Assembly (NCBI GenBank): GCA_022818135.1
Contig: JAFMSR010000005.1
Location: 35,721,959-35,785,958, forward strand
Direction of reading: 5' to 3'
From: Saxidomus purpurata
Lineage: Eukaryota; Mollusca; Bivalvia; Venerida; Veneridae
Length of the DNA stretch: 64,000 nt
Shown piece after piece: positions 36,665 through 48,064 of this stretch. The translations under genes and the position numbers were made by a program. Numbering within the stretch: position 1 is the first letter of the stretch; every line of letters starts with the position of its first letter. Below the pieces are notes generated by a model, which saw only the letters and a program-made list of their open reading frames with translations, was not told where the DNA came from and ran no database searches.

Positions 36665-37164
36665 NNNNNNNNNNNNNNNNNNNNNNNNNNNNNNNNNNNN
36701 NNNNNNNNNNNNNNNNNNNNNNNNNNNNNNNNNNNNNNNNNNNNNNNNNNNNNNNNNNNNNNNNNNNNNNNNNNNNNNNNNNNNNNNNNNNNNNNNNNNN
36801 NNNNNNNNNNNNNNNNNNNNNNNNNNNNNNNNNNNNNNNNNNNNNNNNNNNNNNNNNNNNNNNNNNNNNNNNNNNNNNNNNNNNNNNNNNNNNNNNNNNN
36901 NNNNNNNNNNNNNNNNNNNNNNNNNNNNNNNNNNNNNNNNNNNNNNNNNNNNNNNNNNNNNNNNNNNNNNNNNNNNNNNNNNNNNNNNNNNNNNNNNNNN
37001 NNNNNNNNNNNNNNNNNNNNNNNNNNNNNNNNNNNNNNNNNNNNNNNNNNNNNNNNNNNNNNNNNNNNNNNNNNNNNNNNNNNNNNNNNNNNNNNNNNNN
37101 NNNNNNNNNNNNNNNNNNNNNNNNNNNNNNNNNNNNNNNNNNNNNNNNNNNNNNNNNNNNNNNN
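36665..37164. other. assembly gap, exactly 500 N
   Basis: Second fixed-size gap. With the first it isolates contig B at exactly 26,000 bases. Confidence 0.99.
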
Positions 37165-37491
37165 AAGTTCTTCAAACTGTATGTAAATAACGTATTTTAG
37201 AACATATGGTGATATAAAAAGGCTCTAGTATAAATTCATGTCACGTTTATCTCTAAATTTCGAAAAATACGCTTACAAATTCAAAAGCGTTGCAAACGCT
37301 TTTGAAATTTCAATATAAACATATAGTGTAGCGGTGCCGTGTAACCGACCTTTTCAATCGATTTCCGCAAATTCCTACCTAGATATTTGGTTATTATTTT
37401 ATTCTAGCCTTTAGTTTTATATTTATGAATAAGAATGTCAATTTTTCTGAAAAAATATGTTTTTCAACGATAACTGAGAGCGAGCAGCTTT
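37165..37491 (+). mobile_element. TTAA MITE (family M), truncated by the gap
   Basis: Very similar to the MITE at 20432-21912 minus its nested insert, and shows the uninterrupted TTGGTTATTATTTTATTCTA junction. Ends CTGAGAGCGAGCAGCT-TTAA. The first ~20 bp are lost in the gap. Confidence 0.8.
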
Positions 37492-37560
37492 AAAGTCATA
37501 ATATGGCTCCCTTGTTCGTTTTGTCCTCGTGTGGTTGCTTTGTATGCTAGTGTGTGTTGG

Positions 37561-37818
<258 letters not shown>

Positions 37819-37865
37819 TGGTGGTGTGCGCTTCTGGCTGCTGTGGGGCTCGTTTTATTCTTAAT

Positions 37866-38504
37866 ATGGATAACCCGTTTTTTGGTCAATTGGTGGACAC
37901 TATTTATCCCCGGGAACTTCAGTTAATTAAAACTAACAATTTGGATACTGGTGCTTCGTTTTTAGATTTACATCTCTCTATTTATAACAATATTATACAT
38001 ACCAAAATTTATGATAAGAGGGATGATTTTAATTTTAGTATTGTAAATTTCCCCCATTTGGATGGGGATGTACCTCATGCTACATCTTATGGGATATACA
38101 TTTCTCAGTTAATTCGGTTTGCCAGAGCGTGTAGTTATGTTGAGGATTTCAATGAACGTAATCAATATATTACAAATAAACTTCTTCAACAGGGCTACCG
38201 TTATTACAAATTGCGTAAATATTTTGCTAAATTTTACTATCGTAATTCTGATTTGGTTTTGAAATTCAATAGTAATCTAAAGACTCTTCTGCGAGAAGGT
38301 ATTTCAAAACCCGTTTTTTATGGGGATGTGGTTTACAAAATTCGTAAGATTTTGGGTCATGGCAATTTTCCAACTGTATTTGCTAAAATTATAAAACGTT
38401 TTGTTAAAAGAGGTTACGACCCAACTGTTTTGAGACACACCGCATGTTTGGTGTTCAACCCGTTTACAGTTGGACGCTATGCTTCCCTCTTTGATTGTGT
38501 CTGA
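37866..38504 (+). pseudogene. TE D reverse transcriptase, C-terminal half
   Basis: A 212-codon open frame beginning MDNPFFGQLVDTIYPRELQL, then SFLDLHLSIYN, KIYDKRDDFNFSIVNFPHLD, GIYISQLIRFARAC and a basic KLRKYFAKFYYR region, ending FNPFTVGRYASLFDCV. The order FLDL - YDKRDDF - YG.Y.SQLIR is what I recall from the region after the catalytic YIDD box in a widespread metazoan retroelement RT group with Penelope-like features. The catalytic fingers and palm are missing, so it is truncated. The Met chosen is the first after the microsatellite; the true frame would extend upstream in an intact element. Confidence 0.6.
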
Positions 38505-40407
38505 CGGAAGAGGGGGAGGACTCTGTGATGGGCAGTTTTTAAATCCCACTGGGACGAAACTGTTTTGATTTCTGTCCTCTGGCCTGTTTCGTCGGGCCCT
38601 TAAGGGTGTTTCTCTTGGTGCTCTGCCTTCTGCAAAGGCATTGAGTACATACGTTTTTTGGTTCTCAAGGTTTGCTTTTTATATATTTATACACGAGCAT
38701 TTTTGTGTTTTACATTCCATGCCTTTTGTTTCCATTGCGTGTGTTAGAGATTCACCTAGCACGGATTACTTTTATTTACACTGTCCTGTGACTTTGGAAC
38801 ATGGTGGGGGTAAGAGTGAGGTTGGGTGCGCACCATAAACCGGTTTAAGCTCCCCAGTGGTGTTTTTGCCACTGACCGTTCCAAGGCGGTGCCCCACTGT
38901 GTTCCTTTAATTGTTCGTTTTGTCCTCGTGTGTTTGCTTTGTATGCTAGTGTGTGTTGGTAGTGTATATGTGTGTGTGTGTACATGATTGTGTGTGTGTG
39001 TCGTGTGTGTGTACATGTGTGTGTGTGTGTTGGTGGTGTGCACTTCTGGGTGCTGTGGGGCTCGTTTTGGGGAGGCTGCGTTTTTGGTACGTGGCATTCC
39101 CTGTTTGATATTATTTTTGTTTTTTTGGGGAGGCTGCGTTTTTGGTACGTGGCATTCCCTGTTTGATATTATTTTTGTTTTTTTCCCTGTATTTTATCAT
39201 CGAATAAAACATAGTCGGGAGTTTGGGTGCGAAGTTATCAAATTAATTGTGATTCTACTTTTCCTTTCAAAACGACTGTTTTTAATTCAACAATAAACTT
39301 TACAGAACAAACTATTTTTTCGATTCTTCGATTACATCATTTTCTTTGAAAACTATCCGAACTTTATTGAAATCAAACGCGATATGTGATTTGACAGGCT
39401 TGTTAACATATGTTATATCATTTACGGCACAACATCATAGGAAAACATCCTTATCATAAAATAAAATACAGACTTTTCCACATATGTTTATATAGGAAAA
39501 GCAATCGTTTGAATGTGTTTTTGGAATTTGTTACTCTAATATAAAATTTTAAGTTCTGAACTATATTTTCAATTTCAGGTAAATGAACTGTGGAGCTTAC
39601 TCTGATAGGATGGATTGTGAATAACCTTTCGGAGATATTGCTCAAAGAAAATTTATTGCGATTAACTTTTCAGAGATTTTAAGATAATCAAGAAATTTCT
39701 AAGAAAGTGTACATGTACATATTTATCAACTCTTTATCAGTGGAAATACATAAATACAATTTAATCTGTAAATTTTGGGAGCACAGCTTTGATCATCTAT
39801 CAAGTGATAATCCTGGAAATTGTGAATTTCAACAACACGTTGATAATGGACTATGGTGGCCCATCACCAGCTGGCCGCTTTGAAAATTTCCTCAGTCGTT
39901 ATTTGATGTACGGTGTACTGTACAGTGTTTTGTTTACATTTTAGATTTGTTGTTGTTTTTCTGCTGAAATTAACATGTTTAATTTATATTGACTGTTTCA
40001 GTTTAGAAAGAAATTGGTTTACATATGATCTGTAGAAAATGTTAAATAAATTATGCAAATAAACACAGTGTATGCTTATTTTTTTTATAAATTTAAGTAT
40101 GTTTTGGTAATGCTGTAAGCCTGTAACAAATATAAACATTGTGAAAGGAGACCGGCAAAAAAGTAGGGGAGTTTTCCTTCGACTTTAACATAGTTTTAAA
40201 CAAGGAAATTTGTTCTCATGTCACTGAATTGCTGTTCTCAGACAGGCTTTATCAGACACTTGTTAGAGTAAGGCATGACCCATATAATTCTTTCTATAGG
40301 ATCACCGAATTGCTGCCAGAGAGAGAATATGTATCAAGTACAATACTACATGTTTTCGTTACTCTGACATGCTGGGCTATCTGACTTCTATCTCTTGCAG
40401 CAATTTG

Positions 40408-40719
40408 TGCGCTCACAGATGCAGTTCAAAAATTCAAATTTTCACCAATGATACACCTATACATAAAATTGACTAGAAATAATAATATAAGCAAATTTGA
40501 AGCAGGAATTTGCAAAAGTCAATTGAAAATGTTGGTTTTACAACACCACTACACTATATATTTATACTGGAATTTCAAAAGCGTTCGTTACGCTTTTTAA
40601 TTTGGTGGCGTATTATATCAAATTTACAGGAATTTATACCGGAACCTATGTTCTGAAAAATGTTATTTTCGTACAGTTTGAAGAACTTTTTTGCACCAAA
40701 ATCTGAGAGGAGCAGCTTT
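40408..40719 (-). mobile_element. TTAA MITE (family M), diverged subfamily (right arm)
   Basis: Counterpart of 32063-32391. One terminus is degraded (GCGCTCACAGATGCAG), the other reads CTGAGAGGAGCAGCT-TTAA. Hairpin stem AAAAGCGT/ACGCTTTT with a TCGTT loop. Confidence 0.65.
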
Positions 40720-42421
40720 AACGCTGCACAGATATATTAATATCCGCAATCTATCAACAGACCTAGTCGTGGGAAATCATTATAATACGATAAGTATTTA
40801 CTGCCGTAATCGAGGTCTGTTTAACAGGTAGATATTCCGGAATAAAGAATCCTTATATTCCCCGGGAGTATCAGAAATACGTTTGTCTAGATTAATAAGT
40901 CTGACCAATCTGTTTATGTCAGAAAGATGGCTTTGTTTTATTAGTATAATAACAAACAAACACTAGCTCATATGGCTACGAACGGAACCGAGGGTTAATA
41001 ATCCCAATTGTCATTCAAAAAATGCGTATATTGCCTGATCTTCAGTGAAAAACAATTAACTTGTAGCGGAAGTATTTCTTTTGCAACCTTTATCAACAAT
41101 TACTGTGTAATAGTTCGTGAAAATACGCTCTGAACAATAAATATATGATTCATCGGGATTTGTGTAACCGTTAAAGTACATTCTTACAAGAGGTTCTATT
41201 TTTTTCGTCCATTATTAAAATGTCATTTTGATATTACACTCATACATATATGTATATGTATGTTATTTGACAGATTGTTTTGTTTGTTTTTTAACTAGAC
41301 ATTTTTTATCCTTTTCTTTTCTTTTCTTCCGGTCCTGCTGTCAATATTGAACTTAAACTATTCGTGACTGACTTTTCAGATCTGATTCAGTCAATTTGTT
41401 TTTATAACTTTTAATGTAAACATGCTTGCTGCATATTGTAAAAAATCTGGCTCTGAAAACAATTTTATCAAAGCTATAGGTGTGGAAAATGATTAATGAG
41501 AAAATTCAGATTATAAAACATTGAATTTGAATTGCAATAATTTTGCGTGTTTAAATGTATGATATTCTAAGCCTCTGGCAGATATTGATTATGCTTTTCT
41601 AATTATTTCATTTATATGTGAGATGAGAGAATATGAACGAATTTGACATTTTAATAAAATTTACATTTTACAATGACTTTTTAAAAATTATTAAGCGTAA
41701 GACGAACGGTCATATAAATCATCTAATAGTGTTGTAATACTACAACGCAGTCAAGCAACAACGTAATATAAAACACTGGTAAAATATTCCCATACACTAC
41801 TTTAAAAACCAAAAATATGTATTATGCACAAGAGACAAAAATAATCTGTCGACAGACATAGCTCTGGAAATCGTTATAACACGGTACTTATTTATCGAAT
41901 TAATCAAGATTTCACTGCCAAGTCGGTAAAAGTTGAAGATTTTCAGGCCTTAATATCCTTTATATTACCAAAGAGTATCTGAAATGTGTCTGGCTATATT
42001 AATAGAGCCGTGCCAGCTTATTTCGAAGGAAGGAGTACAGCTTTGCTGTATACCAAAGGCACGTATGTAAACACAAGTCTTGGCAAGTTCACCCGCGGAG
42101 AAATCCTGTAAAATGTTATCTTGTCTTATTAATGTGGTATGTAGTGAAGCTTTTTTCTCAAAACATATTCCTGTTGAAAAATGAAATTATCCTACAGACT
42201 TGACTACCGTTGGAGAAAAGGCTGAGAAAGGTAGGTAGTTTCTGTTTATGTGAACGCCTGGTTTAACATAGCTCCCTAAGTACTGTTGGAGCGTACGTTA
42301 AATCCCAAGAAAGAAGGAAATTTTAACATTCAAAATTGTCTCTGTTCGCTTTGTAATGTAACAGTGTGGTAAAGGTTGAAGACATATTCATTGTTCTAGG
42401 TTTTCACAATTTGGCAAGTTT
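40720..42421. other. arm sequence without a confident gene
   Basis: Counterpart of about 30285-32062. A deletion near 42110 removes about 80 bp present in the left arm. Confidence 0.35.
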
Positions 42422-42637
42422 TGACTTTGGAACATGGTGGGGGTAAGAGTGAGGTTGGGTGCGCACCATAAACCGGTTTAAGCTCCCCAGTGGTGTTTTT
42501 GCCACTGACCGTTCCAAGGCGGTGCCCCACTGTGTTCCTTTAATTGTTCGTTTTGTCCTCGTGTGTTTGCTTTGTATGCTAGTGTGTGTTGGTAGTGTAT
42601 ATGTGTGTGTGTACATGATTGTGTCGTGTGTGTGTGC

Positions 42638-42690
<53 letters not shown>

Positions 42691-42783
42691 GGTGGTGTGC
42701 ACTTCTGGGTGATGTTGGGTTCGTTTTGGGGAGGCTGCGTTTTTGGTACGTGGCATTCCCTGTTTGATATTATTTTTGTTTTT
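42422..42783 (+). mobile_element. TE D, 5'-truncated copy (right arm only)
   Basis: Runs from GACTTTGGAACATGGTGG through a TG tract to the common 3' end. The empty site is intact in the left arm at about 30287-30301 (on the opposite strand, AAGTTTTATTATAAC), so the insertion point is exact. Any TSD is at most the few T residues shared with the tail. Confidence 0.85.
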
Positions 42784-43191
42784 ATTATAACTCGTGTAGA
42801 TGTAACTTGCTGTTGATTTAATTGTCTAGCAACCTTGCATCAATACCTAATCGCTAAACTTTATTCAGTCGAGTTTTTGCATTAGGACATTAATCAGACC
42901 CGTTCTATTTATTCCATGGTTCGCGACAGGGAAGCATATGCTCGCCTTTTCTATATACCGTGTATATCAATAATCTTCTTGATAAAATCTCAAAATCACA
43001 GCACGGTCTAACATTAAACGGCGTGCCTCTGTGTGCCACGACTCAAGCCGATGATGTCGTTCTTATGTCACTCACAAAAAAGATTTAAACAAGCTCCTTA
43101 CCATTTGCAGCCTCTATGCAAAAAAATGGCGCTAGCAAATGTGTGGTCATGGTTCACAATAAGAGACACAAGAATAGCGAAATAACCATGT

Positions 43192-43710
43192 ATGATGGAA
43201 CTCTTATCCCAGAAGTGTTTGAATATAAACATCTCGACATTATTCAGTGTAAATCAAGAAAGTCGCCGTCTAATGTCGTCTACCAGCGGTACACTATTCA
43301 GTCTTAAGAATTGTGGTATACACAGCAATGGCGTCAATCCAACGACTGCTGCGAAACTATACACATCTACAGTGATACCGCGTGCATTCTTCGGATGTGA
43401 ACTGTGGAACTGTATAACTTTGTCAGACTTGAGACATCTCGAATCAGCACATCATTTTTGTCTCAAACATATACAATCCCTACATACTCGTACTAGATCA
43501 GACATTGTTAAAGGTTTACTCGGAATTACGTGAATTGAAGCATCACAATATCGACCAACACAATTTGAATTTCTTAGGTTCTATTTGCAGGCTACAATCT
43601 AAAGATGTAACGTTACAGGTGTTTTACATAGACTTTTTCAATACCGTAACAAATGTACAAAGTCCAACTCCGGTTTTGTAGTCGATATTATCAGAATCAT
43701 ATCAAAGTAT
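43192..43710 (+). pseudogene. LINE F RT connection region, broken
   Basis: Encodes a thumb/connection-like segment (SGTLFSLKNCGIHSNGVNPT, TVIPRAFFGCELWN, HIQSLHTRTRSDIVKGLLGI). The frame reaches a stop near 43530; homologous sequence continues in another frame to SKYHL at the MITE junction. Neighbouring frames join to 44077-44617 once the MITE is discounted. Confidence 0.6.
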
Positions 43711-43715
43711 CATTT

Positions 43716-44076
43716 AAAGCTGCTCGCTCTCAGATTTTGGTAAAACAATAAAGTTCTTCAAACTGTATGTGAATAACGTATTTTAGAATATATGGTCATA
43801 TAAAAGGGCTACAGTATACATTCATGTCAAGTATATCTCTAAATTTTAAAAAAAAATACGCTACCAAATTCAAAAGCGTTGCAAACGCTTTTGAAATTTC
43901 AATGTGAACATATAGTGTAGCGGTGCCGTGTAACCGACCTTTTCAATCGATTTCTGCAAATTCCTACCTAGATTTTTGCTTATTCCTTCATTCTAGCCTT
44001 TAGTTTTGTATCTATTAAAAAGTAAGTCATTTTTTTTAAAAGCATTTTTTTCAACGGTAACAGAGCGAGCAGCTTT
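43716..44076 (+). mobile_element. TTAA MITE (family M) inside LINE F (right arm)
   Basis: Inserted at a TTAA in LINE F coding sequence. The codons before the left TTAA (SKYHL) and after the right TTAA (NDYLTEFEK) join in frame when the MITE and one TTAA are discounted, which defines the target as TTAA. Termini AGCTGCTCGCTCTCAG and AGAGCGAGCAGCT; hairpin intact. Confidence 0.85.
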
Positions 44077-44617
44077 AAACGACTATCTAACTGAGTTTGA
44101 AAAAACTATGATATTCCCCGAAAAATCCTCCTGGAAACGAATTTGTAAAACAGCTGTGTTAAATCAGGAAGAAATTAACTGGGCATCGCGAATGCAAATG
44201 GATGGTGACTTTACCAGATTTCGCATCCTACATACTTATCTCACGACTTCTAATATATGGCGCGTAGCACAGGAAAAAGCAGAAACCACTGAGCTAATGA
44301 AGTTTCTTGCAAAAATATGTTGTCAACCTCCGACTATTGACGAGAGAAGATGTCCAGGATGTAACCAATTATACAGTGATGAACTTTCTCACGTTATAGT
44401 TCACTGTAATACCAGTGAAATGACGGAACTAAGACATTCATTCATTGTAAAACTTACGAGACGTTTCTGTTGCTATCATGTTGACATGATATCCTGTGAC
44501 GTAAGTGGCGAAAATATACTGAAACACATTCTAGGCTATTTCGATGACGCACTTCAAACATACTTAGCAGCTGAGCAATACCCGGACATTTTTGTGCTTA
44601 AATGCACTTCATGTTAA
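44077..44617 (+). pseudogene. LINE F C-terminal domain with CxxC...HxxxxC motif
   Basis: About 180 codons from NDYLTEFEKT to VLKCTSC. Contains WASRMQMDGDFTRFRILHTY and a zinc-knuckle-like CPGCNQLYSDELSHVIVHC, a layout usual for the C-terminus of LINE ORF2-type proteins downstream of RT. An open frame here appears to start at 44006 inside the MITE, but those first codons are MITE-derived. Confidence 0.65.
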
Positions 44618-44640
44618 GGAACTGTACGCGGTATAAAGTA

Positions 44641-45087
44641 TTTAGCTTTTAGAAGCAGTTGAACCCGGAATGTAAATATATTTCGAGTCGGGAAATTATA
44701 GAAAACTTGCTTTTGTATTTTTTAGTTTAGAATAAAAAAAAAACAAGGGATGAAGAGGAGGAAAAAAGCAGATAACTCTTTCCGAAATTAGGGTACTCTC
44801 GATTATAAAAATTACCTCCATTGGTGACCTCATTGTCCGGTCTCATTTGTGAGCTAAAACTGTCTTTTAAAAAAATAAAAAATGAGGGAGGTGAAATTTG
44901 ATAAAGATTTGGTAACATTTAGTAACTAAAAAGTTCTGTTCCTGTCTGACGTGTATCGATTTTGGTAAAATTAAGAGTAACTAGCGCTGCAACGATGCAG
45001 GTTTCCTTCCGTTCGACTAGGATCCCGTCCGTTATTGAATGCTGGAATTCGACTGCCTCTACACTTTAACTTCGGTATTGGTTCCCG
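44641..45087. other. LINE F 3' flank and unassigned arm sequence
   Basis: Counterpart of about 27590-28040. No further coding frame. The stretch may be LINE F 3' UTR. Confidence 0.35.
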
Positions 45088-45300
45088 TTTTCTAGAGGCG
45101 CTGTTGCGTAGGGGTTGAGCGTGCTAACCAGTAGGTCGTGGGATCTCATCCTGGTAGCGGCATTTTAACTGCGACCTACAAAATCCGTTCGTTCAGAGCG
45201 AGTTTTTGTCAGAGCCTCAGGAAGCACTCATCGGTGTGGTTAATGTAAACTGAACGTACTTGTTCTACAATCGGTATATACTGAATCAATAACAAAAGAA
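45088..45300 (+). repeat. tRNA-derived SINE (right arm)
   Basis: Head GGCGCTGTTGCGTAGGGGTT, then CTAACCAGTAGGTCGTGGGA, a degenerate box B (GGGATCTCATCC), and a core with AAGCACTCATCGGTGTGG. Counterpart of 27395-27590. Confidence 0.55.
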
Positions 45301-45339
45301 GGATTTATCCAATAGATTTGGTATGGCCTTCAACTTCAT

Positions 45340-46270
45340 AAGCTTATTACACTGCAGAAGGCCTTTTACACTGTTGATCACAGTATTCTATTGATGAAAC
45401 TTGGAGCCCTTGGGCTAAGTGAAGATGCCGTCAGATGGTTTAGGTCATACTTATGTGATAGACATCAACTGGTTGCTGTATCTGGTACATCATCTTCTCT
45501 CTCTAGTATCAAATGTGGTGTCCCCAAGGGTCCATACTTTTTATTTTTAATCTACGTAAATGACATGTCAGCAGTGGTAAAAAATAAATTACTTTTATAT
45601 GCTGATGATTCTGGCATATTGGTTACAGGTAAAAGTAAAAACCAGATTGAAACTGTGTTAACCAGTGAACTAGAAACAGTCAGTGAATGGCTTATTTGTA
45701 ACAAGTTATCTTTGCATCTAGGCAAAACAGAGTCCATTTTGTTTGGCTCAAAACCTAAAATAAGGTCTCATTCCGGTATGGAAATAGCATGTTATGGCAA
45801 GATTATTGATGCTGTCCATTCAGTTAAATATCTTGGCGCCACTTTGGACCAAAGCCTGTCTGGTGAGCCTATGGCAAGGTCAGTAATTAGTAAAGCCAAC
45901 GCTAGGTTAAAGTTCCTGTATAGAAAACGTGATTTTCTAACACAACATACAAGAAAGCTATTGGTTACATCCCTCATCCAGTGCCACTTTGATTATGCCT
46001 GTTCTTTTTGGTACCAAAGTTTGACACAGTTGTTGAAAAATAGACTTCAAACGACCCAAAACAAATTAGTGAGATTCGTCTTGAATATGGATTCTATGTC
46101 TCATGTTGGTCCAGACCAGTTTATGTATTTAAAGTGGTTACCAGTTGAAAAACGGGTAAACCAAATTATTTTGGGTCATGTTTTCAAAGTTAAGTCAGGC
46201 ATAGCTCCCGATTACCTGGAAGAACATTTTAACCCTGTACACTCATTACACACTCATTGTTCAAGGTTTA
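45340..46270 (+). pseudogene. LINE E reverse transcriptase, decayed (right arm)
   Basis: Encodes QKAFYTVDHS (motif A with the catalytic Asp changed to Tyr), a truncated GVPKG...FLFLIYVNDM block, LLYADDSGILV (motif C intact), LSLHLGKTESILFGSK, and thumb-like sequence to HSLHTHCSRF. An 8-bp deletion after the shared one-base deletion brings the sequence back into frame at the cost of the PQGSILG turn, giving a long but catalytically dead frame. Homologous to Jockey/CR1/L2-type RTs by motif order. Confidence 0.8.
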
Positions 46271-47090
46271 CAAACTTCGTAAGATGTGGTTAACAAACTT
46301 CGTAAGATTTTGGGTCATGGCAATTTTCCAACTGTATTTGCTAAAATTATAAAACGTTTTGTTAAAAGAGGTTACGACCCAACTGTTTTGAGACACACCG
46401 CATGTTTGGTGTTCAACCCGTTTACAGTTGGACGCTATGCTTCCCTCTTTGATTGTGTCTGACGGAAGAGGGGGAGGACTCTGTGATGGGCAGTTTTTAA
46501 ATCCCACTGGGACGAAGCTGTTTTGATTTCTGTCCTCTGACCTGTTTCGTCGGGCCCTTAAGGGTGTTTCTCTTGGTGCTCTGCCTTCTGCAAAGGCATT
46601 GAGTACATACGTTTTTTGGTTCTCAAGGTTTGCTTTTTATATATTTATACACGAGCATTTTTGTGTTTTACATACCATGCCTTTTGTTTCCATTGCGTGT
46701 GTTAGAGATTCACCTAGCAGGGATTACTTATTTACACTGTCCTGTGACTTTGGAACATGGTGGGGGTAAGAGTGAGGTTGGGTGCGCACCATAAACCGGT
46801 TTAAGCTCCCCAGTGGTGTTTTTGCCACTGACCGTTCCAAGGCGGTGCCCCACTGTGTTCCTTTAATTGTTCGTTTTGTCCTCGTGTGTTTGCTTTGTAT
46901 GCTAGCGTGTGTTGGTAGTGTATGTGTGTGCGTGTGTGTGTGTACATGATTGTGTGTGTGTGTCGTGTGTGTGTGTGTGTGTGCGTGTGTGTGTGTTGGT
47001 GGTGTGCACTTCTAGGTGCTGTGGGGCTCGTTTTGGGGAGGCTGCGTTTTTGGTACGTGGCATTCCCTGTTTGATATTATTTTTGTTTTT
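46271..47090 (+). mobile_element. TE D, 5'-truncated copy inside LINE E (right arm only)
   Basis: Begins in the RT C-terminal codons (NKLRKILGHG) after a small local duplication of ACAAACTTCGTAAGAT, and ends at the common tail before AGGGTAACTTC. The left arm has the uninterrupted site at about 26392-26402. Confidence 0.8.
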
Positions 47091-47120
47091 AGGGTAACTT
47101 CTTGTCCCAATCCTGATGAT

Positions 47121-47185
47121 TTTGGGGAGGCTGCGTTTTTGGTATGGTACGTGGCATTCCCTGTTTGATATTATTTTTTGTTTTT
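47121..47185 (+). mobile_element. TE D, 65-bp tail with 30-bp target duplication
   Basis: A minimal tail (TTTGGGGAGGCTGCG to the terminal T-run) flanked by 47091-47120 and 47186-47215, which are 30-bp direct repeats differing at one base. The left arm has a single copy of that 30-mer, so this is a target-site duplication or a local tandem duplication. Confidence 0.7.
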
Positions 47186-47276
47186 AGGGTAACTTCTTGT
47201 CCTAATCCTGATGATCCATCCAGGTTTAATTTTAATGACAGTGGTTGTTTTTGTATTCCCAAGGTGAAGGGATTTG

Positions 47277-47292
47277 TTTGCTTTGTATGCTA

Positions 47293-47335
<43 letters not shown>

Positions 47336-47452
47336 TTCGTGTGTGTGTGTTTTGGTGGTGTGCACTTCTGGGTGCTATGGGGCTCGTTTTGGGGTGGCTG
47401 CGTTTTTGGTATGTGGCATTCCCTGTTTGATATTATTTTTGTTTTTTTTGCT
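47277..47452 (+). mobile_element. TE D, third tail in LINE E
   Basis: From TTTGCTTTGTATGCTAGTG through TG/CGTG repeats to the common tail. The left arm keeps only a 38-bp part of the same insertion, so it predates the split. LINE E coding (GVLWNNLPQLIRNITVFKHF) resumes at about 47458. Confidence 0.65.
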
Positions 47453-48064
47453 TATCAGGGGTGTGTCCTTTGGAATAACTTGCCACAGTTGATACGTAAT
47501 ATTACAGTTTTTAAGCATTTTAAGGAAGCCGTCAAACTTCATTTTTTGTCCTAGTTTTAACATTATGTCTTATCATTCTTAACGATCTCTTTGCATTTTT
47601 GTTTTAGTGTCTTATCATTCTTAACGATCTCCTTGCATTTTTAAGTTTAATGCTTGGATAGGTATATTTGGTATATTACTTTTTAATCTAGTCTGTGCTT
47701 TTAGTGTCATAAAACTGATTGATGCTCATATAACTGAATTTGTTTTGTTATACAGTACTTTGATCTCATCCATAAATTGATGTTGTAATAACCTAGGTCT
47801 GTGATATTATACAAATGTGATACCATTGATTCATTTGAAGTAAATAATCGTGCCTTTCCGTGGTGTGCCATCAATGTCAAGGACCACAATGGAAATAAGG
47901 GAGAATCACTTTTCCCTTTTTTGTGTTATCCTTGGTATTGATGTGCATATCATGGTTTATAAACTTGTGTATACATCTAATTTTCTGTATATGTATGCAT
48001 CATGTTTGTTTTACCATGTTTGTACATCTGTGATATACTAAAATAAATATATCTATCTATCTAT

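Larger units (their letters stand above)
42915..44640 (+). mobile_element. LINE F, decayed right-arm copy, interrupted by a MITE
   Basis: Encodes RQGSICSPFLYTVYINNLLD, QADDVVLMS, a VVMVHNKRHKNSEITMYDGT segment and the C-terminal module. The shared A-run frameshift follows LTKK. Arm-specific deletions remove the FSYN codons near 43128 and about 14 bp near 43276. One unit of the 117-bp repeat lies immediately upstream (about 42810-42925). Confidence 0.7.
45335..48062 (+). mobile_element. LINE E, right-arm copy with three TE D insertions
   Basis: 5'-truncated non-LTR retrotransposon: RT domain, C-terminal segment, long 3' UTR and an ATCT-repeat tail at about 48048-48062. Interrupted by TE D pieces at 46271-47090, 47121-47185 and about 47277-47452. 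Confidence 0.75.

Noticed and set aside
44006..44617. 203-codon intact gene
   Set aside because: Its first codons lie in the MITE terminus. The rest is the C-terminus of LINE F.
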